A stretch of DNA of 64,000 nt from an uncultured Lachnospiraceae bacterium (lineage in GTDB: Bacteria > Bacillota > Clostridia > Lachnospirales > Lachnospiraceae). Numbering within the stretch: the stretch's first letter is position 1; each line of letters begins with the position of its first letter. The stretch spans positions 1 to 64,000 of the forward strand of contig CAJUQO010000001.1 of assembly GCA_910588295.1 (NCBI GenBank). The letters are read 5' to 3'. Position numbers and translations under genes: made by a program. The notes under the pieces were generated by a model. The model was not told where the DNA came from. It did not search any database and saw nothing but the letters and a program-made list of their open reading frames with translations. This document shows positions 50,802 to 60,511 of this stretch, one piece after another.

Positions 50802-52658
50802 TTATCCCAATTTTTCAAGGACTATGGCGGGATCTTTTGCCGTCAGCAGAGCTTCCATGATCTCCTCATCTTCGAGAGCCCCGCAAATGTTGCTCAGGAT
50901 CTCCAGATGCTCGTCGCCCACACCGGCGATACCAAACACCAGGTTCGCTTTCTCGTCGCCGAAAGGAACACCGTCGGGATACTGCAGCACCACGATGCCG
51001 CTCTTTTTCACCGTGCCCTTGGCCTGGGACGTGCCGTGGGGGATGGCGATACCCATGCCCATATAGGTGGTAGCCAGCTTCTCGCGCTCCTGCATGGCGG
51101 GAATATAAGATTCATCCACATACCCCAGCTTGTGCAGCAGCTCACCGGCCGCCTGGATCGCTTCTTCCTTCGTGTCCGCCTTCTGCCCCAGCAGAATACC
51201 TTCCCTCACCAACAGGCCCTTGTCGTCTTTCTTCTCCGGCTCCGCCGGTTTCTCCTCCACCTGGGCCGCCGGGACTGATCCGCTGGCAGTCACCTGCTCA
51301 AACAGCGCATCCAATGCCGGGTCGGCCAGGAAATTGCCAATGGTGACAAGCTGCGCCTGGGGCGCCGATTTCGCCGCGCGATCCTGCAGAATCGTCTGGC
51401 ATACTACGATATCCGCATCCCCGGGAACATTATCTACAGAAGTATTGGTCACGGTGATATCCGGGCGGATTCCTTTGATCCGGTTGCGGAACTTAGTGGC
51501 GCCCATGGCCGAGGAGCCCATACCCGCATCGCAGGCAAACACGATCTTGCGGATTTCACCGGTGACCTTCACTGTGCCGGCGGGAGCTGCCATACCTTTC
51601 GATTCCGCTTTCATGGAGTTCATCTGATTCTGGGCATCCGACAGGCTCTTGGCGCCGGAAACCCGGATAATCGGGCTTGCCACAAGGAAAGATACTCCCG
51701 CTGCAATAATCACACCCAAAGCCGAAACCAGCATCTGTGTTTTCGGTGTCATCATCATAAATGCGATAATGGAACCCGGTGAGGCCGGACCGTTCAAACC
51801 GGCTCCCGTGATCATGTAAAACAGAATGGCACAGGCATTACCGGCTATGGGCGCTACGATTACGGCAGGATTCATCAGCACATACGGGAAATAAATCTCA
51901 TGAATACCACCCAGGAAATGGATGATAACCGCACCGGGAGCTGAACTTTTTGTCGCCGGATCTTTGGAAAATGCCCCGTAGGCCAGCAGCACGCCAAGAC
52001 CAGGGCCGGGATTGGATTCCAGCATATACATAATGGATTTGCCAAGCTCCTCTACCTGCTGGCTTCCCAAAGGAGTAAACACACCGTGGTTAATCGCGTT
52101 ATTCAGGAACAGCACCTTTGCGGGCTCCAGGAAAACAGATACCAGCGGAAGCAGGCTGTTATTGATCAAAACTTTAACACCAGCGGCCAAAATGCCTAAA
52201 ATCACTGACATGACCGGGCCGATTCCATAATAACCGATAATGGCCAAAATCAGGCCCAGGATACCCACGGAAAAGTTATTGATCAGCATCTCAAAACCAG
52301 TGGGGATATGGCCGTCAATCATCTGATCAAATTTCTTGATCACCCATCCGGCCAGGGGGCCCATCACCATGGCGCCCATCAGCATAGTATACTCAGAACC
52401 GCAGATACAGCCGATCACGGCAATGGCGCCCATCACGCGTCCTCTGTCGCCGCCCACCATCTTACCGCCCTGGCTGGCGATCAAGATCGGCAACAGGTAA
52501 GTCAGAATCGGACTGACCATAGAATTTAACTGGGCGTTGGGGATCCATCCGGTATCAATGAACAGCGCCGCCAGGAACCCCCACGCGATAAACGCGCCGA
52601 TGTTCGGCATGACCATTCCGGAAAGAAACTTTCCAAATGCCTGTACTTTGTTTTTCAT
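50802..52658 (-). CDS. mtlA: Mannitol-specific PTS transporter EIICBA
   Basis: A 618-residue three-domain transporter that imports mannitol and phosphorylates it. The EIIC membrane domain (about 1-340) carries G-G-I-H-E-I-Y-F-P-Y. EIIB has the phosphocysteine site F-A-C-D-A-G-M-G-S-S-A-M-G (about 380). EIIA, after a Pro/Glu/Lys-rich linker, has the His site G-I-A-I-P-H-G-T. The start at 52658 follows GGAGG and lies one base after the mtlR stop; the frame extends to 52694 within mtlR. It is the core of the mannitol operon. Confidence 0.95.
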   Translation of the reverse strand: MKNKVQAFGKFLSGMVMPNIGAFIAWGFLAALFIDTGWIPNAQLNSMVSPILTYLLPILIASQGGKMVGGDRGRVMGAIAVIGCICGSEYTMLMGAMVMGPLAGWVIKKFDQMIDGHIPTGFEMLINNFSVGILGLILAIIGYYGIGPVMSVILGILAAGVKVLINNSLLPLVSVFLEPAKVLFLNNAINHGVFTPLGSQQVEELGKSIMYMLESNPGPGLGVLLAYGAFSKDPATKSSAPGAVIIHFLGGIHEIYFPYVLMNPAVIVAPIAGNACAILFYMITGAGLNGPASPGSIIAFMMMTPKTQMLVSALGVIIAAGVSFLVASPIIRVSGAKSLSDAQNQMNSMKAESKGMAAPAGTVKVTGEIRKIVFACDAGMGSSAMGATKFRNRIKGIRPDITVTNTSVDNVPGDADIVVCQTILQDRAAKSAPQAQLVTIGNFLADPALDALFEQVTASGSVPAAQVEEKPAEPEKKDDKGLLVREGILLGQKADTKEEAIQAAGELLHKLGYVDESYIPAMQEREKLATTYMGMGIAIPHGTSQAKGTVKKSGIVVLQYPDGVPFGDEKANLVFGIAGVGDEHLEILSNICGALEDEEIMEALLTAKDPAIVLEKLG

Positions 52659-52659
52659 C

Positions 52660-54795
52660 TCACTCAATTCCTCCTCTTTTTTTTGATATGACATGTTGAA
52701 AATATTTTACAAGCGCCTGTTCGGCCAATGCCGCGCCCCCCGACGTGTCACCACTCCGAAGCGCCTGGAAAAACCGTTCTTCTTCTATCAATAATGCGCT
52801 GAGCCTGCTGACAGGCTCCACGTTCTGTTCACCCTCCGGCGCCAGCATGATGACCGCCCCTTCAATGCTGACCCCTCCGGTTTGCAGCGGAGAAAGCAGC
52901 CGCAGATAACCGAACCGGCTATGGCTCACCACATCCGTCCTACAGTGGAACAGGCAGATATTCATCCCCTCGATAAAGGTGTCCCCCATCTCCTCCCTCC
53001 GGCGAAAACCCCGGGCAATCCTCTTTGCCACCGCCTGATCCGGAGCGAATACCAGCGAAGCCTGTTCAATGAGCTCGCGGCGGTTCTGCACACTCCTCAC
53101 ATCCACAATCCGGAAAGCTTTCAAAATCTCCACGATCTCCGTGCCGATACCGGAAATCCGGCGGATATCCGCCATATCCTTCACGGCCACCTGGCCGGGA
53201 CGCCTTGTTTTCTGCTGCAGACGATTGCGGTTGATGGTCTCTATCTGCTTTTGCAGCATCATCTTATCCTGCACCCGCAGCACCTTCCCCACGCACAGCC
53301 AGGGGAAATCTATATGCAGCTCTATGGTGGAGATAATCAGGTCAATACCCTGCCCGCGAAGCTTTTCCTTATCAATGGAAAAAGCCGAAATCACATCGCG
53401 GATCTCTATGTTATGAAAAGCCCTCGCCAGGCTGGCTGCCAGCATCCGGGAGCTGCCCACACCGGTGGGACACACCACCACCACCGCGATTTTCTGGGCA
53501 TTTTCCTGAAGTCTTTCGGCCGCCGCCGCAAAATGCATGGCGATCAGCCCCACATCCGCCGCCTGCACCTCGTGGGGCGCCACCCATTCCTTCAGCACCT
53601 GGCAGGAGGTCTCCACCGCCGAATAAATCTCCGGATAATTCTGCCGGACCTCCTCGGTCTGGGAATTTTCCACGATCATATTCATGGGGATCCGCTTTAA
53701 CATGGTGCTGACATGATTCACCAGATCTTCGATCATGGTGCCGCAGGATTTAAAGGGAAGCCCCGTCAGCCGCTCCGCCACTCCCGTCATAGACATGACG
53801 ATCTGCCGCACATTCATAGTCTCCACGGGATCCGCACTGCCGGACGCCCGGAACCAGATATGGGCCATGGACAGGTGGGCCGCTATGTAACCCCGCTCAT
53901 AGGCGGAAGGCTTTAAAGCATATCTGCGGCAGATTTCTTCCTCCATATACTCCGCCACCGCAAACTCCGGCAGCGAAACCCAATGCTCCCAGTCCTCCAG
54001 CGGCTGGGAGATCGTCTGGCCCTGCCGCATCCGGTGGATCACCAGGGCGATCCGGATGATCAGATCCATGGCCCCGCTGTCCGTATAGCGGATCTGGAGC
54101 CTCTTTTCACTCTCATCCAGAAGCCTGCGCGCCTCCATGGCCGTCTCCGCATTGAGGAAGACGGGCATATCCTTTCTGGCCTGGGGCTCTGTCCGTTTTT
54201 CCTTCGTCGGATACTCGGACAAAATCCCCAGGATCCTGTCAAGATCGTAGAATTCAAATACGGAATTGAAAATGGCCTGCCGCAGAGAAACCTCGCTTCC
54301 CCTCAGAAATATCCCCATTCCCGGCCTGCGCACCAGCTCGATCTCATAAGCGGCCAGCCAGCCGTCCAGGACATCCAGGTCCTCATACAGCGTCCGCTCG
54401 GAAATATGATAACCCGCGGCGAATACATAAGCCTTCACCGGGCCGTCCGCGAAAAAGAGATCGCCCAGGATCTGCCTGCGCCGTTCCTGACGCCCGTACA
54501 TCGGCGCACTGTCCTCCGCCTCTAAAAGCTCTCCGATAAACTGGAGCTGCCCTACGTCCTCGTTGATCGCCAGGCCCACCCCCGGCTTACTGCTGAAGCG
54601 GAAATCATTTTCATCCATCCACTGCTCCAGAACCGCCACATCCCGCAGGATCGTGCGGGACGAAACACCCAGCCTTTCGGAGATCACGGAGACCGTCACC
54701 GGATTCGGCGCCATTTTGACTAATATCTGAAGTATTTTTTTCTGGCGTTCCGAAAGGCTTTTCCGCCTCTCTGCGCCTTTGTTGATATTTGCCAT
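52660..54795 (-). CDS. mtlR: MtlR-type PTS-regulated transcriptional activator
   Basis: A 711-residue BglG/MtlR-type activator. Two helix-turn-helix units (about 15-110), with V-I-S-E-R-L-G-V-S-S-R-T-I-L-R-D, are followed by two PTS regulation domains (about 200-420) with histidines in I-A-L-V-I-H and A-A-H-L-S-M-A-H. Next are an EIIB-like domain with V-V-C-P-T-G-V-G-S-S and an EIIA-like end. Phosphorylation by HPr and EII proteins should tune it to mannitol availability. It is directly upstream of mtlA, with one base between. The ribosome binding site is GGGAGAGAG. Confidence 0.9.
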   Translation of the reverse strand: MANINKGAERRKSLSERQKKILQILVKMAPNPVTVSVISERLGVSSRTILRDVAVLEQWMDENDFRFSSKPGVGLAINEDVGQLQFIGELLEAEDSAPMYGRQERRRQILGDLFFADGPVKAYVFAAGYHISERTLYEDLDVLDGWLAAYEIELVRRPGMGIFLRGSEVSLRQAIFNSVFEFYDLDRILGILSEYPTKEKRTEPQARKDMPVFLNAETAMEARRLLDESEKRLQIRYTDSGAMDLIIRIALVIHRMRQGQTISQPLEDWEHWVSLPEFAVAEYMEEEICRRYALKPSAYERGYIAAHLSMAHIWFRASGSADPVETMNVRQIVMSMTGVAERLTGLPFKSCGTMIEDLVNHVSTMLKRIPMNMIVENSQTEEVRQNYPEIYSAVETSCQVLKEWVAPHEVQAADVGLIAMHFAAAAERLQENAQKIAVVVVCPTGVGSSRMLAASLARAFHNIEIRDVISAFSIDKEKLRGQGIDLIISTIELHIDFPWLCVGKVLRVQDKMMLQKQIETINRNRLQQKTRRPGQVAVKDMADIRRISGIGTEIVEILKAFRIVDVRSVQNRRELIEQASLVFAPDQAVAKRIARGFRRREEMGDTFIEGMNICLFHCRTDVVSHSRFGYLRLLSPLQTGGVSIEGAVIMLAPEGEQNVEPVSRLSALLIEEERFFQALRSGDTSGGAALAEQALVKYFQHVISKKRGGIE

Positions 54796-54815
54796 AATCT
54801 CTCTCCCATGGTATT

Positions 54816-54844
54816 ATTTTATAAGTGATCTCTCCGAATAGCAA
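54816..54844 (-). promoter_or_regulatory. Putative promoter of mtlR
   Basis: TTGCTA (54839-54844) and TAAAAT (54816-54821) on the minus strand are 17 bases apart, 21 bases before the start. Confidence 0.5.
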
Positions 54845-54855
54845 CCACAGGATAT

Positions 54856-54920
54856 GTCACTTTTGTCACTAACAAATGGTGACATGTGCCAATTTCGTCT
54901 TTCCTGTCACTATTGTGGCA
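54856..54920. promoter_or_regulatory. Cluster of GTCAC/GTGAC repeats upstream of mtlR
   Basis: GTCAC occurs at 54856, 54865 and 54906, and GTGAC at 54879. On the minus strand TTGGCACA and AGTGACAA resemble half-sites of the MtlR consensus known in Bacillus, but the spacing does not fit. It lies just upstream of the -35 and may be an activator site. Confidence 0.35.
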
Positions 54921-54959
54921 GGAATACGGTTTTTTATGTATAAGCCTGGCATATAGACA

Positions 54960-55000
54960 AAAAAACAGGCGGCGGGACATCACTATCGGGCCCACCGCCG
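54960..55000 (-). terminator. Terminator of the surface protein gene
   Basis: On the minus strand GGCGG and TGGG pair with CCCG and CCGCC, followed by TGTTTTTTTG. It begins about 22 bases after the stop codon. Confidence 0.75.
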
Positions 55001-55020
55001 TTCTCCTAATTGACCATATC

Positions 55021-58000
55021 TTATTTTACTGTTATTTTTACGCCTTTCTTCACACCGTTGGCCGCCACCACATATACGGTACATGTGCCTTTCTTCCTGC
55101 CTTTTACCTTTCCGCTTGCTGAAACAGTCGCGACGCCCTTATTAGTCGAATAATAGCGGTATGCGGCGATATGTTTCTTTGGAAACAGCTTTTTCTTTGT
55201 ATTCTGCTTTACCGTCCGGGCCTTAATTTTTTTCGTCGTCCCCTTTTTCACCGTAAGTTTTGAGGCAGAGACCTTTATACTTTTGGCATTTGTATAGCCT
55301 TTTTTATCTTTTCCGGCAATATGGAGGGCCAGGCTGCTGCCTATGACCTGCTTCTTTCCTTTCACCGTGCGGTATGCGCGCACCTTTATTTTATAAACAT
55401 TTTTGCTGCTGATTTTCTTCTTCCCGATCTTGCTGAATGTATAACTGGTCTTTTTGCTGCCTTTGACGCTTTTCACAAGCTTTATTTTTTTCCCGCATTG
55501 CTCCGCGTAAACGTCATATCCCGTCGCTCCGCTTACTTTGCCCCATGTCACTTTTATCTTTGAGCCGGAAAAAACTGCCCTGATCTTATTATTGAGCCGT
55601 ATTGTATTCCCTGCGACATCTACTTTGGTTTCTGCGGGCTTTTCGGTTTCTGCCGGCTTTTCGGGCTCTGCCGGCTTTTCGGGCTCTGCCGGCTTTTCTC
55701 CGGCAATCGAATATTCCCTGGTTGCGGTTCCACTGTAATTTCCCTGGAATGTGATCGTTACTACCACTGTATTGCCGTTTTCGGCCGTTGTAACCGTATA
55801 ATCTCTGTCTTTCACCAACGTTTTACCGCCGTCTTTAATAACAAGATTTTTTACCGCCGCGGCATTGCCGACTGCCGGAACCACAATGCTGCCGCCCTCC
55901 TTATAGGCTTTCGGATCGATCCGGAAAGATACGGCCGCGCTCTCCAGGGATGTATATTCTTCTGTCCCATCTGCATACGCTTTTACATACCAGGTTCCCG
56001 CTTCCGACGGCACGGTATCGGTAAATGCACCTCCTGCACTGTGGCTGTACTTGTAATAGACTTTTCCAAATTTCGGTTCCGCCTTCGGCCCACTGGCCGT
56101 TCCCCCGTAAGTCCAGTCCTTTATTGTGAGCGGTGTTACCCATTTATTGACGCCAACCCATTTAGACGTAATTTCCATGGACTGCCCAACCGGTGTTTTC
56201 AGATCAAACGGCTTGAGGCTGCTGCCATTTTTCACATACCATCCGGCAAAACGATAGCCGTCCCTGACCGGCTCCTCCGCCAGATCCACCGTGCCGCCCC
56301 GGGCCACGAACTGCGCCTTTACTTCTCCCCCCACGTCCACAGTGACAATATATTTTGTTGTGATCCCCGTCACAATACTTCCGTCCCCGGTGACTTTGTC
56401 TGCCATTTTAGCCAGGACATCTTCGGGCGTATTTTCAGGAAGCCATAATTCGCCGTTTACAACTATTGTATCATTGAGGCCTATGTAAGCGGCCACGGTA
56501 TCCACGGTCACATTGGTTCTCGCATCTATAATTGCCCCATTTTCTACCGTCAGCTCCGCGCCGTCCAGCACCTTTAATGCCCTGTCTCTATGATTGCTCA
56601 TAACGCCTTGTCCTAATGTCAGCATTTGCCCTGTACTTAAAACCGTTTTTCCACTTGCAGCATACACATAGCGGTCGCTATGCATCTCGATCAGAAATCC
56701 ATTCATGTCTCCCTTGCTGTCTATGGAACTATTATAGCCTGACAGTTTAACCATGTAGAATGATCCGGGGGAGTCTATCGTGCCGCTGTTCTCTATCCGG
56801 TTCTGGTTCTGGAAGAAACCGCCTGCCAATATGTTCATATCGCCGCTGTTTTGAAAAAGACCGCCGGTTTGGGACGATTTATCAAAATAATTATATATAC
56901 CGCCGCTGCTCTGAACATTTATTGTTCCATTGTTGATAACTGTGGAATTGGGAAAAATATTTATCTCGCCGCCTTTTTTGACAGTAATGTCCCCGTTGTT
57001 GATCAGCCTGTTGCTCGATCGCGGGTTACTGTTCCCCACGCTAAAGCAACATCCATCCGGTATATCTAAAGGAAATCCTTTGGGAATGGTGAGTGACGCT
57101 TCCTTTTCTACATAACCAATAGTGATACTCCCCCCAAACGCCATATTCCCATTCCACGTCACATCGCCAAATACAAATCCTCTGCCCATGTGTGTGATTT
57201 CATCTGCGTTTTCATCATAAGAACATTCCAAGTACCAGATCAGATCTCCCTCCAGCGGTAATCCGCCTGTTTTCGTCCCATATAAAACCGCGTTGTTTGA
57301 CGCCCGCAGAGGCGCATCCGGGGTAGACGGTATCTCCAGATCCGCGCCATTGTTCTGCGCAAACAGTGTTCCGCCATCCATTGTACATCCGTCAAAATAG
57401 GCCAATGTACCTGTTGCCCTCGATCCATTACCCGCCTTTCCGACCGCCCTCACGTCACTGGATATAAGTTCTATCTCCCCCGAGTTCGCATCTATCGCGC
57501 TCCCCTCTCCGGTGACCGCAATCACATGGCTGTTTGTTATCCGCACTTTCTGCCCCCGGTTCTGCCCCGCATAAATAGCGCCGCTGCTGCTTCCGATTCC
57601 TGCCGGGTTACTTTTCACTTTTACATACTTGCTGTTTTCAATCTCTATATTTCCTCCGACAGTTGAGAATCCGTGGCAAGTGGTGGTTGATGAACCATAC
57701 ACGACATCCAGGCGCACTGTGTCAATCACTATATTTCCGGCTGTCTGTACGCCGCTGCCCTGGCTTCGGATTTCCAGCGATCCGGAACCCGCGATCTTTA
57801 AATCCAGAGGATTTCCCGTCTCTCTGTCTGCCAGATAGATCCCTATCGACGTTGACGTAATTTGATTGTTGCCTTCTACCTTAATATCAACCGGCACAGG
57901 AAAATTGATCCCTATTCCCCCGCTGTTATTAATCACCACGTCTTTCAATGCGAGCGTACCGCCGGCCACTTTGCCGTCCTGCAATACCGGCGTCCATACA

Positions 58001-58239
58001 GCCGTGCCCCCTCCGGCTGTAAATACTGTCTCCACTGTCGGCACCTGATTTAACCATTCAAAAACCAGCCCGCCCGACTTATCTGTATCATCCGCCTGAG
58101 GACTGATGGAGCGCCCCGATATGTTCCCTGTCCCCGCCATACCTTCTTCAGACGCCAGCGCCGTCAGAGGCATACAGCAGGTCAAAACCCATGCCGCCAA
58201 CAGGCCAAGCCCCCACCTGAATCTATTTTTCCTGCCCAT
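55021..58239 (-). CDS. Large secreted surface protein with beta-helix-like and InlB-type repeats
   Basis: A 1072-residue exported protein. A signal peptide covers 1-30 (L-T-A-L-A-S cleavage). The region 80-590 is rich in Asn, Gly, Ser and Ile, with repeated I-x-N-S-G/N-N-G units typical of a right-handed beta helix. An InlB B-repeat-like unit (G-Y-R-F-A-G-W-Y) lies near 665-675. A linker with E-K-P-A-E-P repeats follows at about 860-880, then a fibronectin-like domain and a final Big_2-like domain (G-K-V-K-G-R-K-K-G-T-C-T-V). No LPxTG anchor or SLH domain is seen. GGAGGAAG precedes the ATG. It is divergent from a LytTR two-component system that may control it. Confidence 0.82.
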   Translation of the reverse strand: MGRKNRFRWGLGLLAAWVLTCCMPLTALASEEGMAGTGNISGRSISPQADDTDKSGGLVFEWLNQVPTVETVFTAGGGTAVWTPVLQDGKVAGGTLALKDVVINNSGGIGINFPVPVDIKVEGNNQITSTSIGIYLADRETGNPLDLKIAGSGSLEIRSQGSGVQTAGNIVIDTVRLDVVYGSSTTTCHGFSTVGGNIEIENSKYVKVKSNPAGIGSSSGAIYAGQNRGQKVRITNSHVIAVTGEGSAIDANSGEIELISSDVRAVGKAGNGSRATGTLAYFDGCTMDGGTLFAQNNGADLEIPSTPDAPLRASNNAVLYGTKTGGLPLEGDLIWYLECSYDENADEITHMGRGFVFGDVTWNGNMAFGGSITIGYVEKEASLTIPKGFPLDIPDGCCFSVGNSNPRSSNRLINNGDITVKKGGEINIFPNSTVINNGTINVQSSGGIYNYFDKSSQTGGLFQNSGDMNILAGGFFQNQNRIENSGTIDSPGSFYMVKLSGYNSSIDSKGDMNGFLIEMHSDRYVYAASGKTVLSTGQMLTLGQGVMSNHRDRALKVLDGAELTVENGAIIDARTNVTVDTVAAYIGLNDTIVVNGELWLPENTPEDVLAKMADKVTGDGSIVTGITTKYIVTVDVGGEVKAQFVARGGTVDLAEEPVRDGYRFAGWYVKNGSSLKPFDLKTPVGQSMEITSKWVGVNKWVTPLTIKDWTYGGTASGPKAEPKFGKVYYKYSHSAGGAFTDTVPSEAGTWYVKAYADGTEEYTSLESAAVSFRIDPKAYKEGGSIVVPAVGNAAAVKNLVIKDGGKTLVKDRDYTVTTAENGNTVVVTITFQGNYSGTATREYSIAGEKPAEPEKPAEPEKPAETEKPAETKVDVAGNTIRLNNKIRAVFSGSKIKVTWGKVSGATGYDVYAEQCGKKIKLVKSVKGSKKTSYTFSKIGKKKISSKNVYKIKVRAYRTVKGKKQVIGSSLALHIAGKDKKGYTNAKSIKVSASKLTVKKGTTKKIKARTVKQNTKKKLFPKKHIAAYRYYSTNKGVATVSASGKVKGRKKGTCTVYVVAANGVKKGVKITVK
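55630..55698. repeat. 18-bp tandem repeat encoding a Pro/Glu/Lys linker
   Basis: Nearly four 18-base units within the surface protein gene encode E-K-P-A-E-P/T. The unit count is likely to vary between strains. Confidence 0.75.
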
Positions 58240-58303
58240 TCTATCTTCCTCCTGTCTCTTATCAGATCTACCTCATACATTCTGCAAGAAATTTTACACG
58301 GCT

Positions 58304-58309
58304 ATTATA
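58304..58309 (-). promoter_or_regulatory. -10 box of the surface protein gene
   Basis: A consensus TATAAT on the minus strand, 64 bases before the start. The -35 position (58327-58332) reads AAAAAA, which is not a functional consensus, so an activator is expected. Confidence 0.5.
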
Positions 58310-58335
58310 CGATACCTGTTTTCTCATTTTTTTGA

Positions 58336-58367
58336 TTTGGCGTGAATCAAGTGTTTTTGGCGTAAAT
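58336..58367. promoter_or_regulatory. LytTR-like direct repeats
   Basis: TTTGGCGTGAAT (58336-58347) and TTTGGCGTAAAT (58356-58367) match in 11 of 12 positions and start 20 bases apart, about two helical turns. They lie directly upstream of the weak -35 of the surface protein gene. LytTR regulators bind paired direct repeats with about this spacing. Confidence 0.6.
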
Positions 58368-58444
58368 GATAAAAAAAAGAATGTTGGAAAAGATTCCTTT
58401 GTTGTATAATATACCTAATTAAATAAAGGATCGAAAAAAGGAAA

Positions 58445-59173
58445 ATGAACATAGCAATTGTGGAAGACAGGAGTTCAGACGCCGATCTGCTGGCCTCCCT
58501 CCTGAACCAATATCAGGAACATCATTCAGCAAAACTACATATCGCCCGCTACAGCTCCGGCGAGGCATTTCTGGCAGCCGCCTGTGAAAAATACCATCTC
58601 ATATTTATGGATATATATCTAAAGCAGAGCAATGGCATTGAGACCGCCCGCCGCCTGATCGGGCGAAACGCCGATGCCCTGATTGTATTTCTGACTGCCA
58701 GCAAAGAGGATATCTGGCGTGCCGTACAGATACACGCCTGTTTTGATTATATTGGAAAAGATGCGCTGGATTATGCCAGACTGGAAGAAATATTAGACGT
58801 CGCCCGAAAAAGGCTGTGTATCCAAACGAAGATGCTGGAGTTTTATAATGGGAAACAGAAGGTACGTCTGCCTGTGCCCAAAATTCAATATCTGGTTTCC
58901 CATGACAAATATACTTTTATTACTCTGACAAACGGACAGGAAATGCGCTACCGCGTCACCTTTTCTTCCCTCTGCGCCCTGCTGGAAAAGGATATCCATT
59001 TTCTGCTCTGCAACAGGGGGGTTCTTCTGAACATGGACTGTATCAGACAGGCAGACCGGGAAATCTTTGTCATGACAGATGGCCAGTCCTTTCCCATCCG
59101 CAAACGCAATCATGCTGATATTATGCAGCGGTTCCGCGACTATCAGTTCAAAAAACTCAACGAGGAGGTATGA
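58445..59173 (+). CDS. LytTR-family response regulator
   Basis: A 242-residue response regulator of the AgrA/VirR type. The receiver has V-E-D (6-8), the phosphoryl acceptor Asp56 in I-F-M-D-I-Y and a Lys in G-K-D-A near 105. The LytTR DNA-binding domain covers about 140-235, with Y-L-V-S-H-D-K-Y-T, F-L-L-C-N-R-G-V-L-L-N and F-P-I-R-K-R-N. A TATAAT lies at 58405-58410. The stop overlaps an ATG of the kinase gene. Its divergent neighbour, the surface protein gene, is the likely target. Confidence 0.9.
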   Translation: MNIAIVEDRSSDADLLASLLNQYQEHHSAKLHIARYSSGEAFLAAACEKYHLIFMDIYLKQSNGIETARRLIGRNADALIVFLTASKEDIWRAVQIHACFDYIGKDALDYARLEEILDVARKRLCIQTKMLEFYNGKQKVRLPVPKIQYLVSHDKYTFITLTNGQEMRYRVTFSSLCALLEKDIHFLLCNRGVLLNMDCIRQADREIFVMTDGQSFPIRKRNHADIMQRFRDYQFKKLNEEV

Positions 59174-59175
59174 CG

Positions 59176-60501
59176 ATGGAAAACTTACTGGAGGCCGGCC
59201 TGCATACATGTTCCACCCTTATGATCGTACCCCTGATCGTCTTTTGCTTTCTTCCGGTCTGGCAGGACATAAAAAGCACCCCCCAGCGTCTGCTTCTGAA
59301 AGTCGTTGCCGCCCTCGCCGCAATAGAAATGATCATGTACTTTCTATATCTCCTTCTTCCCCCGGTAACCGCGGATACAGTGAATGAATATTTGTGTATT
59401 TTTATTTTTTTCTATCTGTATCAGAAGGAAATAGCACTGAAACGCTCCCATCTCTGGTTTGTCTTCATGACGGCCTGTCTGATCGGGAGCTTTGGCTTCC
59501 TGTTTTATACCCTGACCAACATTGTCCTGCATCCGGCTTCCACCATCGAAGACCCCGCCTGGCCGGATGTTCTGCTTCTCGAAATCGCTTTTGAGTCTCT
59601 CCTAATCCTTATTTTAGCCTATCCCGCCAGAAAATATCTCGGCTGGCTTGTACATCATTTCCAGGAGGAAGCCGTCTGGAATATTATCTGGCTGATCCCT
59701 TTCGGCTTCATGATATTCGCGTCCGTCTTCATTCCCTACGACAACAGCGTCATGCATACCGGGCGTTTCCTGAAGGTATACGGCATCACGATTTTAGTCC
59801 TGTCGGCCCTCCTCCTTTTTATCTACGTCCTGTTTTACAAAATCGCTTACAGCATTGTGGATAATCAGAAAATAATCTGGAAAACGGCCAGCCTTGAAAT
59901 GCAGGCGCAGCAGTATCACAGACTGCAAGCCTACATGCAGAAGACGAGTCGTCTGCGCCACGATTTCCGCTACCAGCTCACTGTCCTTGCCGGTATGCTG
60001 AAAAAACAGCAGTACAAAGAGCTGGAACAATATCTGGATCAATACATCGCCAGAGTTTCCGATGCGCCTGTCCGGTATTGTTCTTCCTACGCAGTCAACG
60101 CGATCCTGAACCATTATGCCTCCATATGCCGGGAGCTTGGCATAAAGGCCGATCTGAATATACGGCTGCAGGAAAGCTTTGCCGTCGAAGACAGCGATTT
60201 CTGTGTGCTTTTGGGTAATCTTCTGGAAAATGCCATAGACGGCTGCAAATCTGTCCCGGAGGACAAGCGCAGCCTCATTTTAAAGATAGGCCAGACTGCC
60301 GAGCATGTGATCGCCCTGCAAATCTCGAATCCCTACGAAGGTTTGCTCAACAAAAAAGAAGGCCGTCTCTTCTCATCAAAACATGAGGGAGAAGGCCAGG
60401 GGCTGAAATCTGTGCAGCTGATTGTGGAAAAATATGATGGGGTTCTTGATATCCGCTGCGAGGATCAGATATTTGAAGTGAAAGTCCTGCTGAATTTTTA
60501 A
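59176..60501 (+). CDS. GHKL-type sensor histidine kinase
   Basis: A 441-residue membrane kinase, partner of the LytTR regulator. About six hydrophobic helices fill residues 10-215, as in AgrC-like sensors. The phosphoacceptor is His262 in L-R-H-D-F-R. The ATPase domain has the N box L-G-N-L-L-E-N-A-I-D-G-C and the G box H-E-G-E-G-Q-G-L-K-S. I take the ATG at 59176, seven bases after GAGGAGG, over the ATG at 59170, which touches that site. The signal is unknown; no peptide-precursor gene is visible nearby. Confidence 0.9.
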   Translation: MENLLEAGLHTCSTLMIVPLIVFCFLPVWQDIKSTPQRLLLKVVAALAAIEMIMYFLYLLLPPVTADTVNEYLCIFIFFYLYQKEIALKRSHLWFVFMTACLIGSFGFLFYTLTNIVLHPASTIEDPAWPDVLLLEIAFESLLILILAYPARKYLGWLVHHFQEEAVWNIIWLIPFGFMIFASVFIPYDNSVMHTGRFLKVYGITILVLSALLLFIYVLFYKIAYSIVDNQKIIWKTASLEMQAQQYHRLQAYMQKTSRLRHDFRYQLTVLAGMLKKQQYKELEQYLDQYIARVSDAPVRYCSSYAVNAILNHYASICRELGIKADLNIRLQESFAVEDSDFCVLLGNLLENAIDGCKSVPEDKRSLILKIGQTAEHVIALQISNPYEGLLNKKEGRLFSSKHEGEGQGLKSVQLIVEKYDGVLDIRCEDQIFEVKVLLNF

Positions 60502-60511
60502 TTTGCCTATA

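Noticed and set aside
54856..54920. Canonical MtlR operator
   Set aside because: Half-sites resemble the known consensus, but no copy has the correct spacing, so only a low-confidence repeat cluster is reported.
55630..55698. Possible CRISPR or regulatory repeat
   Set aside because: The 18-base units are in frame and encode a Pro/Glu/Lys linker of the surface protein, with no spacers.
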